Assembly: GCF_018263905.1 (NCBI RefSeq)
Contig: NZ_JAAFZU010000043.1
Span: forward strand, 41,404-76,792
Reading direction: 5' to 3'
DNA: 35,389 nucleotides
Source: Loktanella sp. SALINAS62
GTDB lineage: Bacteria > Pseudomonadota > Alphaproteobacteria > Rhodobacterales > Rhodobacteraceae
This document shows positions 8,009-16,770 of this stretch, piece by piece; position 1 is the first letter of the stretch, and every line of letters starts with the position of its first letter. Position numbers and translations under genes: made by a program. The notes under the pieces are model-generated. The model did no database searches and had not been told where the DNA came from. It worked only from the letters and a program-made list of their open reading frames with translations.

Positions 8009-10102
8009 TCATCCGTCGACCGCCCTTGCTGCCATGGCGGCGAGCCAACCGGGCAGCAGCGGCTTCAACGTGTTCTGGATGTGGTCATCTGCTCTGCCTT
8101 CCTTGATCAGCTTCAGGATTTTCTGATCATCCTTTGAGAGCGCCCGCTTTGGCCAAGCGGCTGCGATAGTGCTTGCCAGGGCAAAACCAGCGAGCCAGTC
8201 TTTGAATTGGTGTGCCGCGCGTTTCCTCAGGCCCGACCCAATGTCCCCGTCGAAGACGACGATTTGAATATCACCGTACCGCAGCATGATGATGTCGAGC
8301 ACGCGCTGTACTTTGTTGTCACCGGGAAACTCGATGCCACCCAAAAGTGGCGGCAGCCATTCTGTTGGCGTCACGAACCGCGGCGCCACGATGACTGCCG
8401 TCAAATAACCATCAATCAGATCCGGACTGAGCGGGGTTTTGCGCAGCAGGCGCTCCAGCTCGCCTTTCGATTCGGGCGCGATGTCAGGACCCACGTCGTC
8501 GTCGGTTTCCGGATCGTCCAGTGAGGAAACGCCTTCTGGGCCCAGCCCTTGACTATCCTGTTCTGCAACATCCAGCGTCAGAGCGACGATCATCTCGAAG
8601 ATCGGTATCTTTTTGAGTGCCCGGCCGGTGTCCAGAGCATGCGCGACGGCCGCAAAGACAAGCCACGCATCGCCACCATCATGGCGCAGAATTGCCGCCG
8701 ACCTTGAAAAGAGCGATGACCAGAAGCCGCGTTGCGATTCCAAATGCGCCCAGACCACCTGCGTGGCCTGACGCTCGGTCCTGACCTCCTCCAAAGCTGA
8801 CGAGAGTTCCGCATCGCTGACAAACCAGCTCGAAGATATTTCGTGGTCCCGCACCCAAGAGATGCTGCGGCCAATAAGTTTTCCACGTTTGGCCGGAGAT
8901 AAATCGGCCAACTGGGGGTCCGGATCTGCGATATTGGCTGCCGTCGCAGAGGCGATATCGGATGGTGAGATGTCGCGGAGTCCCAGCATCTCTGCCACAT
9001 CCAGAAAGCCCGGTGCGGGGGGCACGTCTGCAGCGAGACCCTCGGCAAGTGCCGCGGCCAGTGCTTCAGAAAGATAATTCACCGGCACCACATGCATCGG
9101 CATCGACCCTTCGATTTCAGCGAGCGTGCGCCGCTGATCGCTGGCACTGCTGCAGGGGATGGCATAGGCGTCCTTGATGCCGTGACCCGTCTTGAGCAGA
9201 AGTGCCGCAATGCATTTTTTGCTGCCGCAACTGACGCTCGCCAGGATGCTCTGACTGCCGGTGCCGTCGGGCAATGACGACACCAGTCGATGAAGTGTCC
9301 ATGACCGGGGGGCAGACCCACCAGAGGGTTCGCGCCGCAGCGCTTCCTTGATCCCCCGATCCAGGATCGTCTTGGTCTCCGGATCTGGGATCCACTTGCG
9401 CAGTTGGATCAGATCGGAGAGCACCCCTGCATCCACGCCGCCCGCCTGCGCAAGGTCGGCAAACCCTTGGGCCGCTGCGGTGCGCATCCCGCCGACCGGA
9501 TCGAGCAGAAAATACCGTCCCACCGAAACCAGCTTTGAAATTCCCTGAGCAATCATTTCGTTCACAAAGTGGGCCGCTGCGGGCCTTGGCATCGCCCCTA
9601 AGGCTTCCCGCAAGACCATGTAAGCCGGATAGCCCGTGACATTGTCCGGGATCAGATCACGCATCAAATCTGCAATATCGGGCATGTCCATGGTCGCGAT
9701 GTCTGCATCATCGCCGGCGACGTCGGAACTAAACCGGATCCCATCGGGCGGCTCCAAACCGGCATCGATAAACGCCCGGCACAGTCCCATCTTTTGTCGG
9801 TTGTCAAAACTGTGCGATGCCGCTTTCGTATCAAGCCATCCATCGACCAGCGAAAAGATGCCCTGCGCGTCCTTTTCGCGGTTTTCGCGGTTCATGCGCA
9901 TGGCAGCGAGAACAGCACTGAAGAGCGCGAGCAGATCGTCGGGTAGCTCCCGCTCGTCATCCATTAGCGTGAGCATGCCAGACACCGCATGACGATTTGA
10001 CGCAATGCGCGGCGCCCAAAAGTCAGCCCACCGATAAATCAGGTGGTCATCCCCCTGTCCGGGCCGTTCTGCGATACACGCTTGAAGTATATTCTGTCGC
10101 AT
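8009..10102 (-). CDS. Uncharacterised 697-residue protein with UPF0149-like C-terminus
   Basis: A large, soluble, mostly helical protein. No signal peptide or membrane helix is visible. I do not recognise the first ~540 residues; they look like helical-repeat material. Residues ~550-690 resemble the UPF0149/YecA fold: TPLSPDLIDGYLTAVIVAPR followed by PTEWLPPLLGG, then FKDWLAGFALA, close to the family pattern of a DG(F/Y)LTA helix, a WLP segment and a W-GF helix. The Cys-rich SEC-C zinc motif of YecA is absent. An acidic stretch (SSLDDPETDDDVGPD) lies just before this domain. The gene stands alone, convergent with the DUF6328 gene. Coding character is supported by length and uniform composition. 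Function unknown; a plasmid- or phage-linked role is only a guess. Confidence 0.75.
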   Translation of the reverse strand: MRQNILQACIAERPGQGDDHLIYRWADFWAPRIASNRHAVSGMLTLMDDERELPDDLLALFSAVLAAMRMNRENREKDAQGIFSLVDGWLDTKAASHSFDNRQKMGLCRAFIDAGLEPPDGIRFSSDVAGDDADIATMDMPDIADLMRDLIPDNVTGYPAYMVLREALGAMPRPAAAHFVNEMIAQGISKLVSVGRYFLLDPVGGMRTAAAQGFADLAQAGGVDAGVLSDLIQLRKWIPDPETKTILDRGIKEALRREPSGGSAPRSWTLHRLVSSLPDGTGSQSILASVSCGSKKCIAALLLKTGHGIKDAYAIPCSSASDQRRTLAEIEGSMPMHVVPVNYLSEALAAALAEGLAADVPPAPGFLDVAEMLGLRDISPSDIASATAANIADPDPQLADLSPAKRGKLIGRSISWVRDHEISSSWFVSDAELSSALEEVRTERQATQVVWAHLESQRGFWSSLFSRSAAILRHDGGDAWLVFAAVAHALDTGRALKKIPIFEMIVALTLDVAEQDSQGLGPEGVSSLDDPETDDDVGPDIAPESKGELERLLRKTPLSPDLIDGYLTAVIVAPRFVTPTEWLPPLLGGIEFPGDNKVQRVLDIIMLRYGDIQIVVFDGDIGSGLRKRAAHQFKDWLAGFALASTIAAAWPKRALSKDDQKILKLIKEGRADDHIQNTLKPLLPGWLAAMAARAVDG

Positions 10103-10203
10103 GCCGGTGATCTTATCGATTTCGGAGGCCGGATAAAGGCCCGGATTTTAGGTTCCGACAAAGCCATGCCCATGCGCCCGCGGCCAATGTGAAGACATGA
10201 ATA

Positions 10204-10437
10204 GTGACCATCACCCCCGACACAAAAACACTGGAGTCGATCTGTCCTCCTTTTCGCAGCGCATCTCCAGACGACTTGTACGCGAGGCGCGATCGCAGAC
10301 CACCACCGGTCCTACCGAAGACGGTGATAAGCGTTTACGTCCTCCAGTACTGGTATGGCTTGACTGATACGACGGTCGACCGGACGTTTTTCAGACGCAA
10401 AACAGTTTATCGCTTCGTCGATCGCGTTGGGCGATGA
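10204..10437 (+). pseudogene. Possible transposase remnant (IS5-like N-terminus)
   Basis: A short frame ends VLQYWYGLTDTTVDRTFF then RFVDRVGR. This is reminiscent of the N-terminal region of IS5-family transposases, where a hydrophobic-WY-LSD motif is followed by RRFVG. The rest of the transposase is absent and no inverted repeats were found. It lies in a gene-free gap between two minus-strand genes. Low certainty; it may be chance resemblance. Confidence 0.25.
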
Positions 10438-10457
10438 CCGCAGCCGAAGGACCCGGA

Positions 10458-12467
10458 TCAGGCGGCTTTCGGACCGCCTTCTTGTCTCAACTGGTTTTGG
10501 GCGCTGTTCATTGTATCAACCAACGCAGCTTGCGCTGCTGCCCCCAGCTTCCCCTTTGGTTTTGCTTTTGCGGGCGCCTTTTCACGCCGGCGTTGTGGAA
10601 CGGTTGTTTTCGGTTCACGCGCTTTCGTCATGTTCACATCGCGTTGTTCAATCTCAACCTTCTGCGCCTCTGACGCCTTTGTCGCGCGTTCCCGAACCTC
10701 CGTCATGGTCATGGCACGGCGCTTCGGATCGTCGGCTTCAGGGTAAGGGTAGACGGTCTTATCCTGAGCTTCGTAGATCGCTCGGATCTGCTTTGACTCA
10801 TAGTATTTGATGCGGTCGCCCAAAATCGGGTTCTGGCTATCGGGAACAATCAAAATCTTGTTGGGGTCCATCTGCCGGATTTCCTGCTTCGTCAGAAGCG
10901 GGCGCTTTTCCGTGCCGGTCGTGACACCGCCACCGCCAAAGCCGACAGTCTTGACCTCTTTCTGACGGTTCTTGGTTGATCCAGTTCGATCCCCGAGCAG
11001 GGTTTCAATTTCACTGGCCGTGCGGTCTTCCTTGGGCGCAAGATAGAGTTTGACCTGACAGGCGCTTTCGATCGCCTGCACTTCCTCCGGGGTGTATGGA
11101 ACGGACAGAAGGCCGGGAACCGACTGAGTGACGATTGCGAACCGTCCACCGTGACCAGCCGTTTGTTTCATGGCCTGGACGACAAGGGGCATGTGGCCCA
11201 ACTGGTCAAACTCGTCCAACAATATGAACACTGGAAAAGGCTCGTCGGACTCCGGCTTTGACGAACGCAGGAATGAAATAAGGTCTGCAAAGAAAAGCCG
11301 GATCAGGGAATTGAGGTCCTTCACATCGTCGGACAGCACTTCCAGATAGATCGACATTGGCGTGCGACGCATCTCCCTGAAGTCAAAATCGCTTGTGCGT
11401 GTGACGCGCTCCACTTTGGGGTTCGCCCACTGCGACAGGCCCGCCGTGCTCAAGATAGAGATAAAGCTCTGCGAGATTTTTGCGTCGAGCGATGCCGTGT
11501 AGTTGAGTTGGCGTGCTGCGGGCGGATATTGGCACTCCTTTGCCGCTTCCAGCAGGCGTTCGGCAGAGGATTTGCCAATATCGGCCCCCTCGCCCGTCCC
11601 AAAAATGATCCGGTAGATTTCGCCCATCGTCGCGTTGCCACGTTGTACGGCAAGGATGCCTGCGGAGATGAACAGCAGGATCGAACCATCCAGCCAGTCC
11701 TGATTGCCGTCTGATTGCAGAAAAAGATGCGCAACCCGACCAATCGCCGTCCAAAGCTCTTCCATGTTTTCAATATCAGCGACACCGGCCAAGGGATTGT
11801 AATTGTGCGTCGGGTGCTTGAAGTCGAACGGGGCGAACCGGAAAACTTTGTCGCCGAGCTGTGCACGCGCTCTTGACGTCTCGACCCACAGCTCGCCTTT
11901 CACATCGAGCGCGACCATCGAACCGGGGAATGTCAGCGCGTTCGGGATAACGAAACCCACGCCCTTACCGCTGCGCGTCGGCGCGACCAGCAGGATGTTG
12001 CTGACAGTGCTATAGAGTGCCGCGATGTAGCGGACACGGCGTGTGTTCAGAGACTTGTTCTTCTCGGGGTCGGTGTTGTTGGCCTTGATGTTGATCGGTC
12101 GATCCGGGTGCTGTGCCGGGGGGGCGATATGCTCACCGAGGACAAAACCTGCGCCCGGATCGTTCAGCATCCGGTTCTTGCGGACGCTCGATTTGGACTG
12201 AAACCGTCTGTCGCCGTAGTTGACAAGGCGGTCCTCGGCGACCGTCACAAGCGCTATGAGCAGAAAAAATGCGACGACGGCCAGCACGATCAAATGGCCG
12301 GTCAGGTATGGCTGTTGCATCAACATGCCGGACATGAGCGTTTTGGTGTGCAGCATGAGGTCGGTTGCCAAAATGTCTCGCCCTAAGGCGATGGTCAAAA
12401 ACACGCTGGCAATACCGGATCCTGCGACAAGACCGCAGATAACTGCGATCAGACAGGCGACGGTCAT
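10458..12467 (-). CDS. virD4: Type IV secretion coupling protein (VirD4/TraG family)
   Basis: Inner-membrane ATPase that brings the relaxase-DNA complex to the type IV secretion channel. About 669 residues from ATG 12467, two bases after the relaxase stop. Two N-terminal membrane segments (MTVACLIAVICGLVAGS and LIVLAVVAFFLLIALV) anchor it. The Walker A motif is APTRSGKG (about 162-169) and the Walker B region is FILLDEFDQLG. The typical TraG/VirD4 segments GSMVALDVKGELW and GGRFAIVTQSVPGL are present. The C-terminal ~80 residues are Lys/Ala/Pro-rich and basic, longer than the catalytic core needs and perhaps a substrate-docking tail. It is third in the mobC-relaxase-virD4 operon. No virB genes are visible, so the channel is encoded elsewhere. 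Confidence 0.95.
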   Translation of the reverse strand: MTVACLIAVICGLVAGSGIASVFLTIALGRDILATDLMLHTKTLMSGMLMQQPYLTGHLIVLAVVAFFLLIALVTVAEDRLVNYGDRRFQSKSSVRKNRMLNDPGAGFVLGEHIAPPAQHPDRPINIKANNTDPEKNKSLNTRRVRYIAALYSTVSNILLVAPTRSGKGVGFVIPNALTFPGSMVALDVKGELWVETSRARAQLGDKVFRFAPFDFKHPTHNYNPLAGVADIENMEELWTAIGRVAHLFLQSDGNQDWLDGSILLFISAGILAVQRGNATMGEIYRIIFGTGEGADIGKSSAERLLEAAKECQYPPAARQLNYTASLDAKISQSFISILSTAGLSQWANPKVERVTRTSDFDFREMRRTPMSIYLEVLSDDVKDLNSLIRLFFADLISFLRSSKPESDEPFPVFILLDEFDQLGHMPLVVQAMKQTAGHGGRFAIVTQSVPGLLSVPYTPEEVQAIESACQVKLYLAPKEDRTASEIETLLGDRTGSTKNRQKEVKTVGFGGGGVTTGTEKRPLLTKQEIRQMDPNKILIVPDSQNPILGDRIKYYESKQIRAIYEAQDKTVYPYPEADDPKRRAMTMTEVRERATKASEAQKVEIEQRDVNMTKAREPKTTVPQRRREKAPAKAKPKGKLGAAAQAALVDTMNSAQNQLRQEGGPKAA

Positions 12468-12469
12468 TT

Positions 12470-14848
12470 TCACATCGAAAGCCCCCGCGACCGCGCACAA
12501 TTCGGATCGACGGCCTCAAGACCGGCTTCAATCTCGTCCAGCGCCAAGCCCACATCGACAGACTTTGCGCTCTTCAGAAGCTCCCTCGCTGCGAGCCGCT
12601 GGTTGGCGGGCGTATCGACGTATTGAGAGAGTGCATCCATCTTGCCGGATGCCACTTCCTTCATGGCCCCCCTGCCCTCCAAGGCCACAAATGCGATCAG
12701 CATTTGTCTGCCGGCTGCACTGTCCGCCAGATCGGCGCGGCCTGTCGTTGCCGCGGTGTTGGCCACGTCCTGCATGACGCGGGCCACGCCGTCACGATCA
12801 TAGACCTTGCTGTCAGCGATGATCGCTTTTTCGACCTTGCCAAGATCCATCTGCCAGTCGCGGTAGCGGCCAGCGGCGACTTCGTAGTTCTCTGATACCA
12901 TCCGAGACTCGACGGCCTTCGCGCCGAATTTGCTTTCAATTTGCAGGACGCGGCCTGCGGCCTCCTGCCGTATCATCGCTTCGTTTTGTTCGCGGGATTG
13001 CTCGGGCCTCAAAACCTGCCGATCATCCTCGGCTGAACCAAAATCGTTGGTCGCAACGGCCATCATTGCGGCTTTAATGTCTTTGCCGTGCCGTGCAAAA
13101 ATCTCCGCCGCAACAGCATCGTAAGCCTGCTCCTGCTCTTTCGTGAGATCGCCGCGCTGCTTTGCCGTCGCAAGGTCGATCAACTCGTTTCCAAGCTGAT
13201 CAAGCGCACGTTCTTTGCCGGGCTGACCTTTCGCTGTTTCCGCTTGAGAGAGCGCAATCTGCATCCCCTCAAAACGATCAAGCGGGGTCGAAACTCCATC
13301 CTCCACGACGAGAGTGGTTGCCTCTTCAATGCGGCGGGACGCATCATCAAAGGCTTTCATGTCGCGTGGCGGCGATGGCATAGCGGCGGCAATCGCGGCT
13401 ATGTCGCCCCGTTCCATGCGGGCGTTTTCGACGGGATCGCCAATCGCATTGATAAGACGCTCTTGCACCGCAAGTGGGTCGAGACCCATCTGGGCACCTT
13501 TCTGGACGTAGGCTTTCATCTCCTTTGGGATTTCTGCGAGCGTGTGGTTGTGCATTTCCGCATAGGCGTCAGCCAAGGCGGGCATAACGAGATTGAATTT
13601 GTCAGGCACTTCCCCGGTCACGAGGTAGGAATCCAGCACATTTTCGTTGACGAACTCTCGCAGCAGATCGGCGTTTTCTTCTGTAACATAAAGGGCTGCG
13701 CGGGCTTCCAAAGCGCTCGTGTCTGGAATGAGATACGACGACGGCGTTTCTTTGAAAGCGTGCCAGATCGTGTCTTCCGTCAGGTCCGGGGTCACGTCCG
13801 TTTCGATGATGTTCAAAGCTGTGTCGATCTTTGACATGACCGACGCACGGCGGTTTTCCGGCAAAGCGTCAATGGCGTCTTTGTTCTGCTCGGCCCAGCC
13901 GATCAAAGACGTGCGTATGTCCTCGCGGGCGGCGGTGACATCAAGGTCAATGTCCATCATCTGTCCTTTCGGGACCTCATTGCCTGCGAATAGGGCTGCT
14001 GCTGAAATATACGCACGCTTCGCAATCATCGGTGCGCCAATGGTCTCGGCAAATTCTGCCAAGGTGGTGTAAAGTTCTGCGGTGTCCCGCATATCCTGCC
14101 TGCGCCATTCAGAGGTCAGACTGCTTTTGACTTCGGGGGTTGCGAGTGTGCGGCCTTCGCGGGCGGCAAAGACCGCGGCACTCGTGATCGGTGCGCCATA
14201 AAGGCCGCGGTCGGCACGCGTCAGGCTTTCCAGCCGCAGGCCGTAAGTGTCTGCAATGTCGGTCATGCGATCCCGCATCATCTGCGGATTGAAAATCCCT
14301 TCGGAGGATATGGAAAACCAGGTCCCATGTTCGCCACGATTATTCAGAACGACATGAACGTGAGGATTGGCGGTGTCCGTGTGCAGGGCCGCAACGTATT
14401 CCCAAGTCTCCGCGATATGCGTCTGATCCTCGAACATTTCGGCGCACCATTGTTGCGCGATCACGAAGGCAGCGTCCTGGGACACGTCGTCGGGGAACGA
14501 CAGCACCATGTGGCTCGTATGACCATTGCGGGGGCGACCCTTCCAGTTTTGCGCCCATGCACTCATCATCTGATCGAGGTCAGCCTGGTCAAAAGCGCAC
14601 TTGTCGATGCTGACGCCGGGTGCGAAGCCGAAGATGCCCTTGGCCTTACCATTCACATAAGCCAGCTGTCCCGCCAGTTGCTTTTGATGCTGAACGCCAG
14701 CGCCGGGGATGCGCTTGACGAAGGCGCTGCCGGTCGAGGTCAGGCTTTTCCAGACACGATTGCCACGCGACTTCGCACCGCCAACGGACGTATGGCCCGC
14801 ACTGCGCCGCGCCCGGATCATGATATCATCGTAGAACCCGCCGCTCAC
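12470..14848 (-). CDS. VirD2-like (MOBP) conjugative relaxase
   Basis: DNA-nicking transesterase of 792 residues that starts conjugative transfer at oriT. Motif I contains LAYVNGKAKGIFG with Tyr64 the likely nucleophile, in the position of VirD2's catalytic Tyr. Motif II is GHTSHMVLSFPDD (~109-121). Motif III is HTDTANPHVHVVLNN, with the metal-binding His156, His163 and His165. These match VirD2 and other MOBP relaxases closely. The C-terminal ~500 residues are helical and unlike VirD2's short tail; I recognise no helicase or primase motif in them. The start ATG 14848 overlaps the MobC-like stop (ATGA). The predicted nic site lies just beyond the operon at 15438/15439. Confidence 0.93.
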   Translation of the reverse strand: MSGGFYDDIMIRARRSAGHTSVGGAKSRGNRVWKSLTSTGSAFVKRIPGAGVQHQKQLAGQLAYVNGKAKGIFGFAPGVSIDKCAFDQADLDQMMSAWAQNWKGRPRNGHTSHMVLSFPDDVSQDAAFVIAQQWCAEMFEDQTHIAETWEYVAALHTDTANPHVHVVLNNRGEHGTWFSISSEGIFNPQMMRDRMTDIADTYGLRLESLTRADRGLYGAPITSAAVFAAREGRTLATPEVKSSLTSEWRRQDMRDTAELYTTLAEFAETIGAPMIAKRAYISAAALFAGNEVPKGQMMDIDLDVTAAREDIRTSLIGWAEQNKDAIDALPENRRASVMSKIDTALNIIETDVTPDLTEDTIWHAFKETPSSYLIPDTSALEARAALYVTEENADLLREFVNENVLDSYLVTGEVPDKFNLVMPALADAYAEMHNHTLAEIPKEMKAYVQKGAQMGLDPLAVQERLINAIGDPVENARMERGDIAAIAAAMPSPPRDMKAFDDASRRIEEATTLVVEDGVSTPLDRFEGMQIALSQAETAKGQPGKERALDQLGNELIDLATAKQRGDLTKEQEQAYDAVAAEIFARHGKDIKAAMMAVATNDFGSAEDDRQVLRPEQSREQNEAMIRQEAAGRVLQIESKFGAKAVESRMVSENYEVAAGRYRDWQMDLGKVEKAIIADSKVYDRDGVARVMQDVANTAATTGRADLADSAAGRQMLIAFVALEGRGAMKEVASGKMDALSQYVDTPANQRLAARELLKSAKSVDVGLALDEIEAGLEAVDPNCARSRGLSM

Positions 14849-15393
14849 AGGCGTTCTCCCGCGTGCAGTGCGTTCCTGCCTTGCTGTCGCACCTCGCTGA
14901 AGCCGTCAGAAATCAGCCTATCGACGACGGTGTAGGTATGCCGAACCGTCGCCAGAAACTGCCTATCCTCTGGCGACAGCTTGGCCCCACCCCTCAATGC
15001 CGACCGGTTCATTGCGTAGGTAAGCTGATTGAGGTTGCGACCCTGCGCACGCAACTCGCGTCTCGCCTCGGTCAGATCTAGTATTTCATGGCGACGCAGC
15101 TCCAGGAAACCCGTCGCGGAGCGCACCAATGAACGCAAGGCGGCGGTTCGCGAAGGCAATCCCGCATCCACAACGAAGACGTCCAACGCCCGCAATTCGA
15201 CGTCAGACAGGCGGAATGTGATGTTGTGGGAAGCACGATCCGGCTTCGCATGGCCGTGACCCCGATCCTTTCGCAAAGCGTAGATCGTGGAAATGTGGAC
15301 ACCAAATTTCGCAGCAACTGCCTTCGGGGCAGCGCCCTCTAAAAGCATGTTCGACGCCGCGATCTTGTCCGTGGTCTTGAACGATTTCGGCAT
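14845..15393 (-). CDS. MobC-like mobilisation accessory protein (HTH plus RHH)
   Basis: A 182-residue DNA-binding protein, probably the relaxosome accessory factor that recruits the relaxase to oriT. Residues ~5-42 look like a helix-turn-helix (NMLLEGAAPKAVAAKFGV then STIYALRK). Residues ~57-95 look like a ribbon-helix-helix (HNITFRLSDVELRALDVF then SRTAALRSLVR). Residues ~118-132 hold the NLNQLTYAMNRSA motif typical of MobC families. It is first in the mobilisation operon and overlaps the relaxase by four bases. It starts about 45 bases from the predicted nic, so it likely binds its own promoter region and represses itself. The combination of two DNA-binding modules is a little unusual. Confidence 0.82.
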   Translation of the reverse strand: MPKSFKTTDKIAASNMLLEGAAPKAVAAKFGVHISTIYALRKDRGHGHAKPDRASHNITFRLSDVELRALDVFVVDAGLPSRTAALRSLVRSATGFLELRRHEILDLTEARRELRAQGRNLNQLTYAMNRSALRGGAKLSPEDRQFLATVRHTYTVVDRLISDGFSEVRQQGRNALHAGERL

Positions 15394-15830
15394 TTCGAAA
15401 GCCCTAAAACGAAACTGTCTTGCAAGCTACATATCCTGCTACCTCTTCCCTAACATTATAGGTTATGACTCACAACTATAACAATGCCACATATCTATAA
15501 TGTTAGTCCGTTTGAGCGACCCGCAGGGACGCGACGGAGCGCCCACCGGGGTAGCGACGGAACTCCGAAGGGGTGACCGTCCCGAAGGGGCGAAAATTTC
15601 CACAGAGGCCCCAGCACGGGCCTCTCATTGCGAAGTCCGATCTTGCCCTGTGTGTGCAACCCCCTGCCCTACTCGCGTTCCTCATGGCTCCTCAGCGAGC
15701 GGAAACGACGTTTCGGTCCAACACCTCCGGCGGCATCGCAATAATCTCGATTTGCCGGTGCGCCTGGCGTTGCTGCGAGAACCAAGTCCATCCGTGCTGC
15801 ACAAGGCCTGGGGCGCCAGTTTCTAGGCAG
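15394..15830. other. oriT: Predicted origin of transfer (oriT) region
   Basis: Non-coding interval between mobC and the VirC1-like gene. It contains: ATATCCTGCT at 15431-15440, close to the T-DNA border and RP4-type nic core (ATCCTG|C), with predicted cleavage at 15438/15439 on the plus strand; a perfect 12-bp inverted repeat (CTAACATTATAG, 15450-15461, with CTATAATGTTAG, 15495-15506); four small CCC-N3-GGG-type hairpins at 15520, 15542, 15564 and 15581; and an 8-bp perfect stem AGAGGCCC/GGGCCTCT at 15604-15625. Cleavage in this orientation sends the relaxase operon in last, as in known conjugative plasmids. Confidence 0.75.
15450..15506. repeat. Perfect 12-bp inverted repeat beside the nic site
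   Basis: CTAACATTATAG at 15450-15461 and its exact complement CTATAATGTTAG at 15495-15506, separated by 33 AT-rich bases. It begins 11 bases 3' of the predicted nic. It is likely a binding site for the MobC-like protein or another relaxosome component. Confidence 0.75.
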
Positions 15831-16022
15831 CAGGTCAGAGGCGGCAGGACGGAGGCTCGAGGTTTTGGGTCAGCGGTCAGAGGTTAGAGGTCAGAAGCAA
15901 TAGACGGCGGGATTGAGGTACCAGACGGTAGGCCGAAGGTCGTATACAATAGAATTGAGGTTGCGGGTTACAACCTATAGCCAATAGATATCAGGTTGTA
16001 GGTGACAGGTTTCAGGCTGCAC
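15813..16022. repeat. Tract of thirty contiguous 7-bp units (consensus GTnnnAG)
   Basis: Read in steps of seven from 15813, the sequence divides into thirty units with no insertion or deletion. Twenty-two of thirty end in AG and twenty-two of thirty begin with G; examples are GTCAGAG, GTTAGAG, GTTGTAG and GTTTCAG. The units are diverged from each other, so the tract does not look like simple slippage. TAG/TGA triplets fall in all frames, so it is not coding. It ends 46 bases before the VirC1/ParA-like start and begins ~370 bases from nic. By form it is an iterated protein-binding array (centromere or transfer enhancer). Confidence 0.8.
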
Positions 16023-16068
16023 GTTACCACCTAGGACGTGCATCGGCCCCGACATTGAGGACACCAAA

Positions 16069-16770
16069 ATGAAGATCATTACTTTCGCTTCGACCAAAGG
16101 TGGCGTTGGCAAGTCCACGACAGCAGCCCTCATTGCGGACAGCTTCTTGCGGAGCGGTCAAACCGTCCAGATCATTGACTTCGACAATCAGGCCAGTGTT
16201 ACAAACTGGGCGATCCCTGTTTGCGCACGCAACGAAGGCATTGATATAATCGAGTTTGATATACCGCACGAAGCGACAGTGGCGGAGTGCTACAACACGA
16301 TGCTGGACCGGCTTCAAGATGACGTTGATTGGGTCATTATTGACACGAAGGGCGGAGAGGATGCAAAGCAGATGGCAGCTCTTGCAATCTGCGACCGCGT
16401 ATTCTCGCCGTGTGGCCCCGAAAAGAACGAAGTAACCGGCGTTGAAAAGACATTGGCCTACTTCAAAATCGCCCTCGAAGCGACGGGCGATAATGATACT
16501 GACCCCAAAGACCTTCTCACTGTCATCTATCAGAAAGAAGGCCAATTTCCGAACGCTCAGATGCTTGCTTACGAAGAACTGATTCATGGTCATTACGGCG
16601 CGATCAAAGGGCTGCATCGATCAAGCGCGATCAAATCGTTTATTGGTGACGATATGACCAGCGACGAGGCAATTGATGCAGCGGAATCTGACGGTCGAAG
16701 CTTTGAGGCGATCAAAAAAATACAGAAGGCCGCAGATGATTTGGCCGCTCTTATCACGGGAGAATTTTAA
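16069..16770 (+). CDS. ParA/VirC1-like ATPase
   Basis: A 233-residue deviant-Walker ATPase without an N-terminal DNA-binding domain, as in VirC1 and small ParA proteins. The Walker A motif is STKGGVGKSTTAAL (residues ~8-21). IIDFDNQASVTNW matches motif A' and VDWVIIDTKGG matches Walker B. VirC1 binds the overdrive sequence beside T-DNA borders and stimulates relaxosome assembly; ParA proteins move plasmids. Its position beside a VirD2-like relaxase and oriT favours the VirC1-like role. A Shine-Dalgarno (GAGG) sits about eight bases before the ATG. It overlaps the next gene by one base (TAATG). A second ParA-type protein (RepA) is encoded in the repABC operon, so this one is probably not the main segregation ATPase. 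Confidence 0.85.
   Translation: MKIITFASTKGGVGKSTTAALIADSFLRSGQTVQIIDFDNQASVTNWAIPVCARNEGIDIIEFDIPHEATVAECYNTMLDRLQDDVDWVIIDTKGGEDAKQMAALAICDRVFSPCGPEKNEVTGVEKTLAYFKIALEATGDNDTDPKDLLTVIYQKEGQFPNAQMLAYEELIHGHYGAIKGLHRSSAIKSFIGDDMTSDEAIDAAESDGRSFEAIKKIQKAADDLAALITGEF

Noticed and set aside
13088-13834. 248-codon open frame on the plus strand
   Set aside because: Antisense to the relaxase; no domain and no start signal.
15813-16022. Heptad tract as CRISPR array or coding repeat
   Set aside because: Units are 7 bp with no spacers, and stops fall in every frame.
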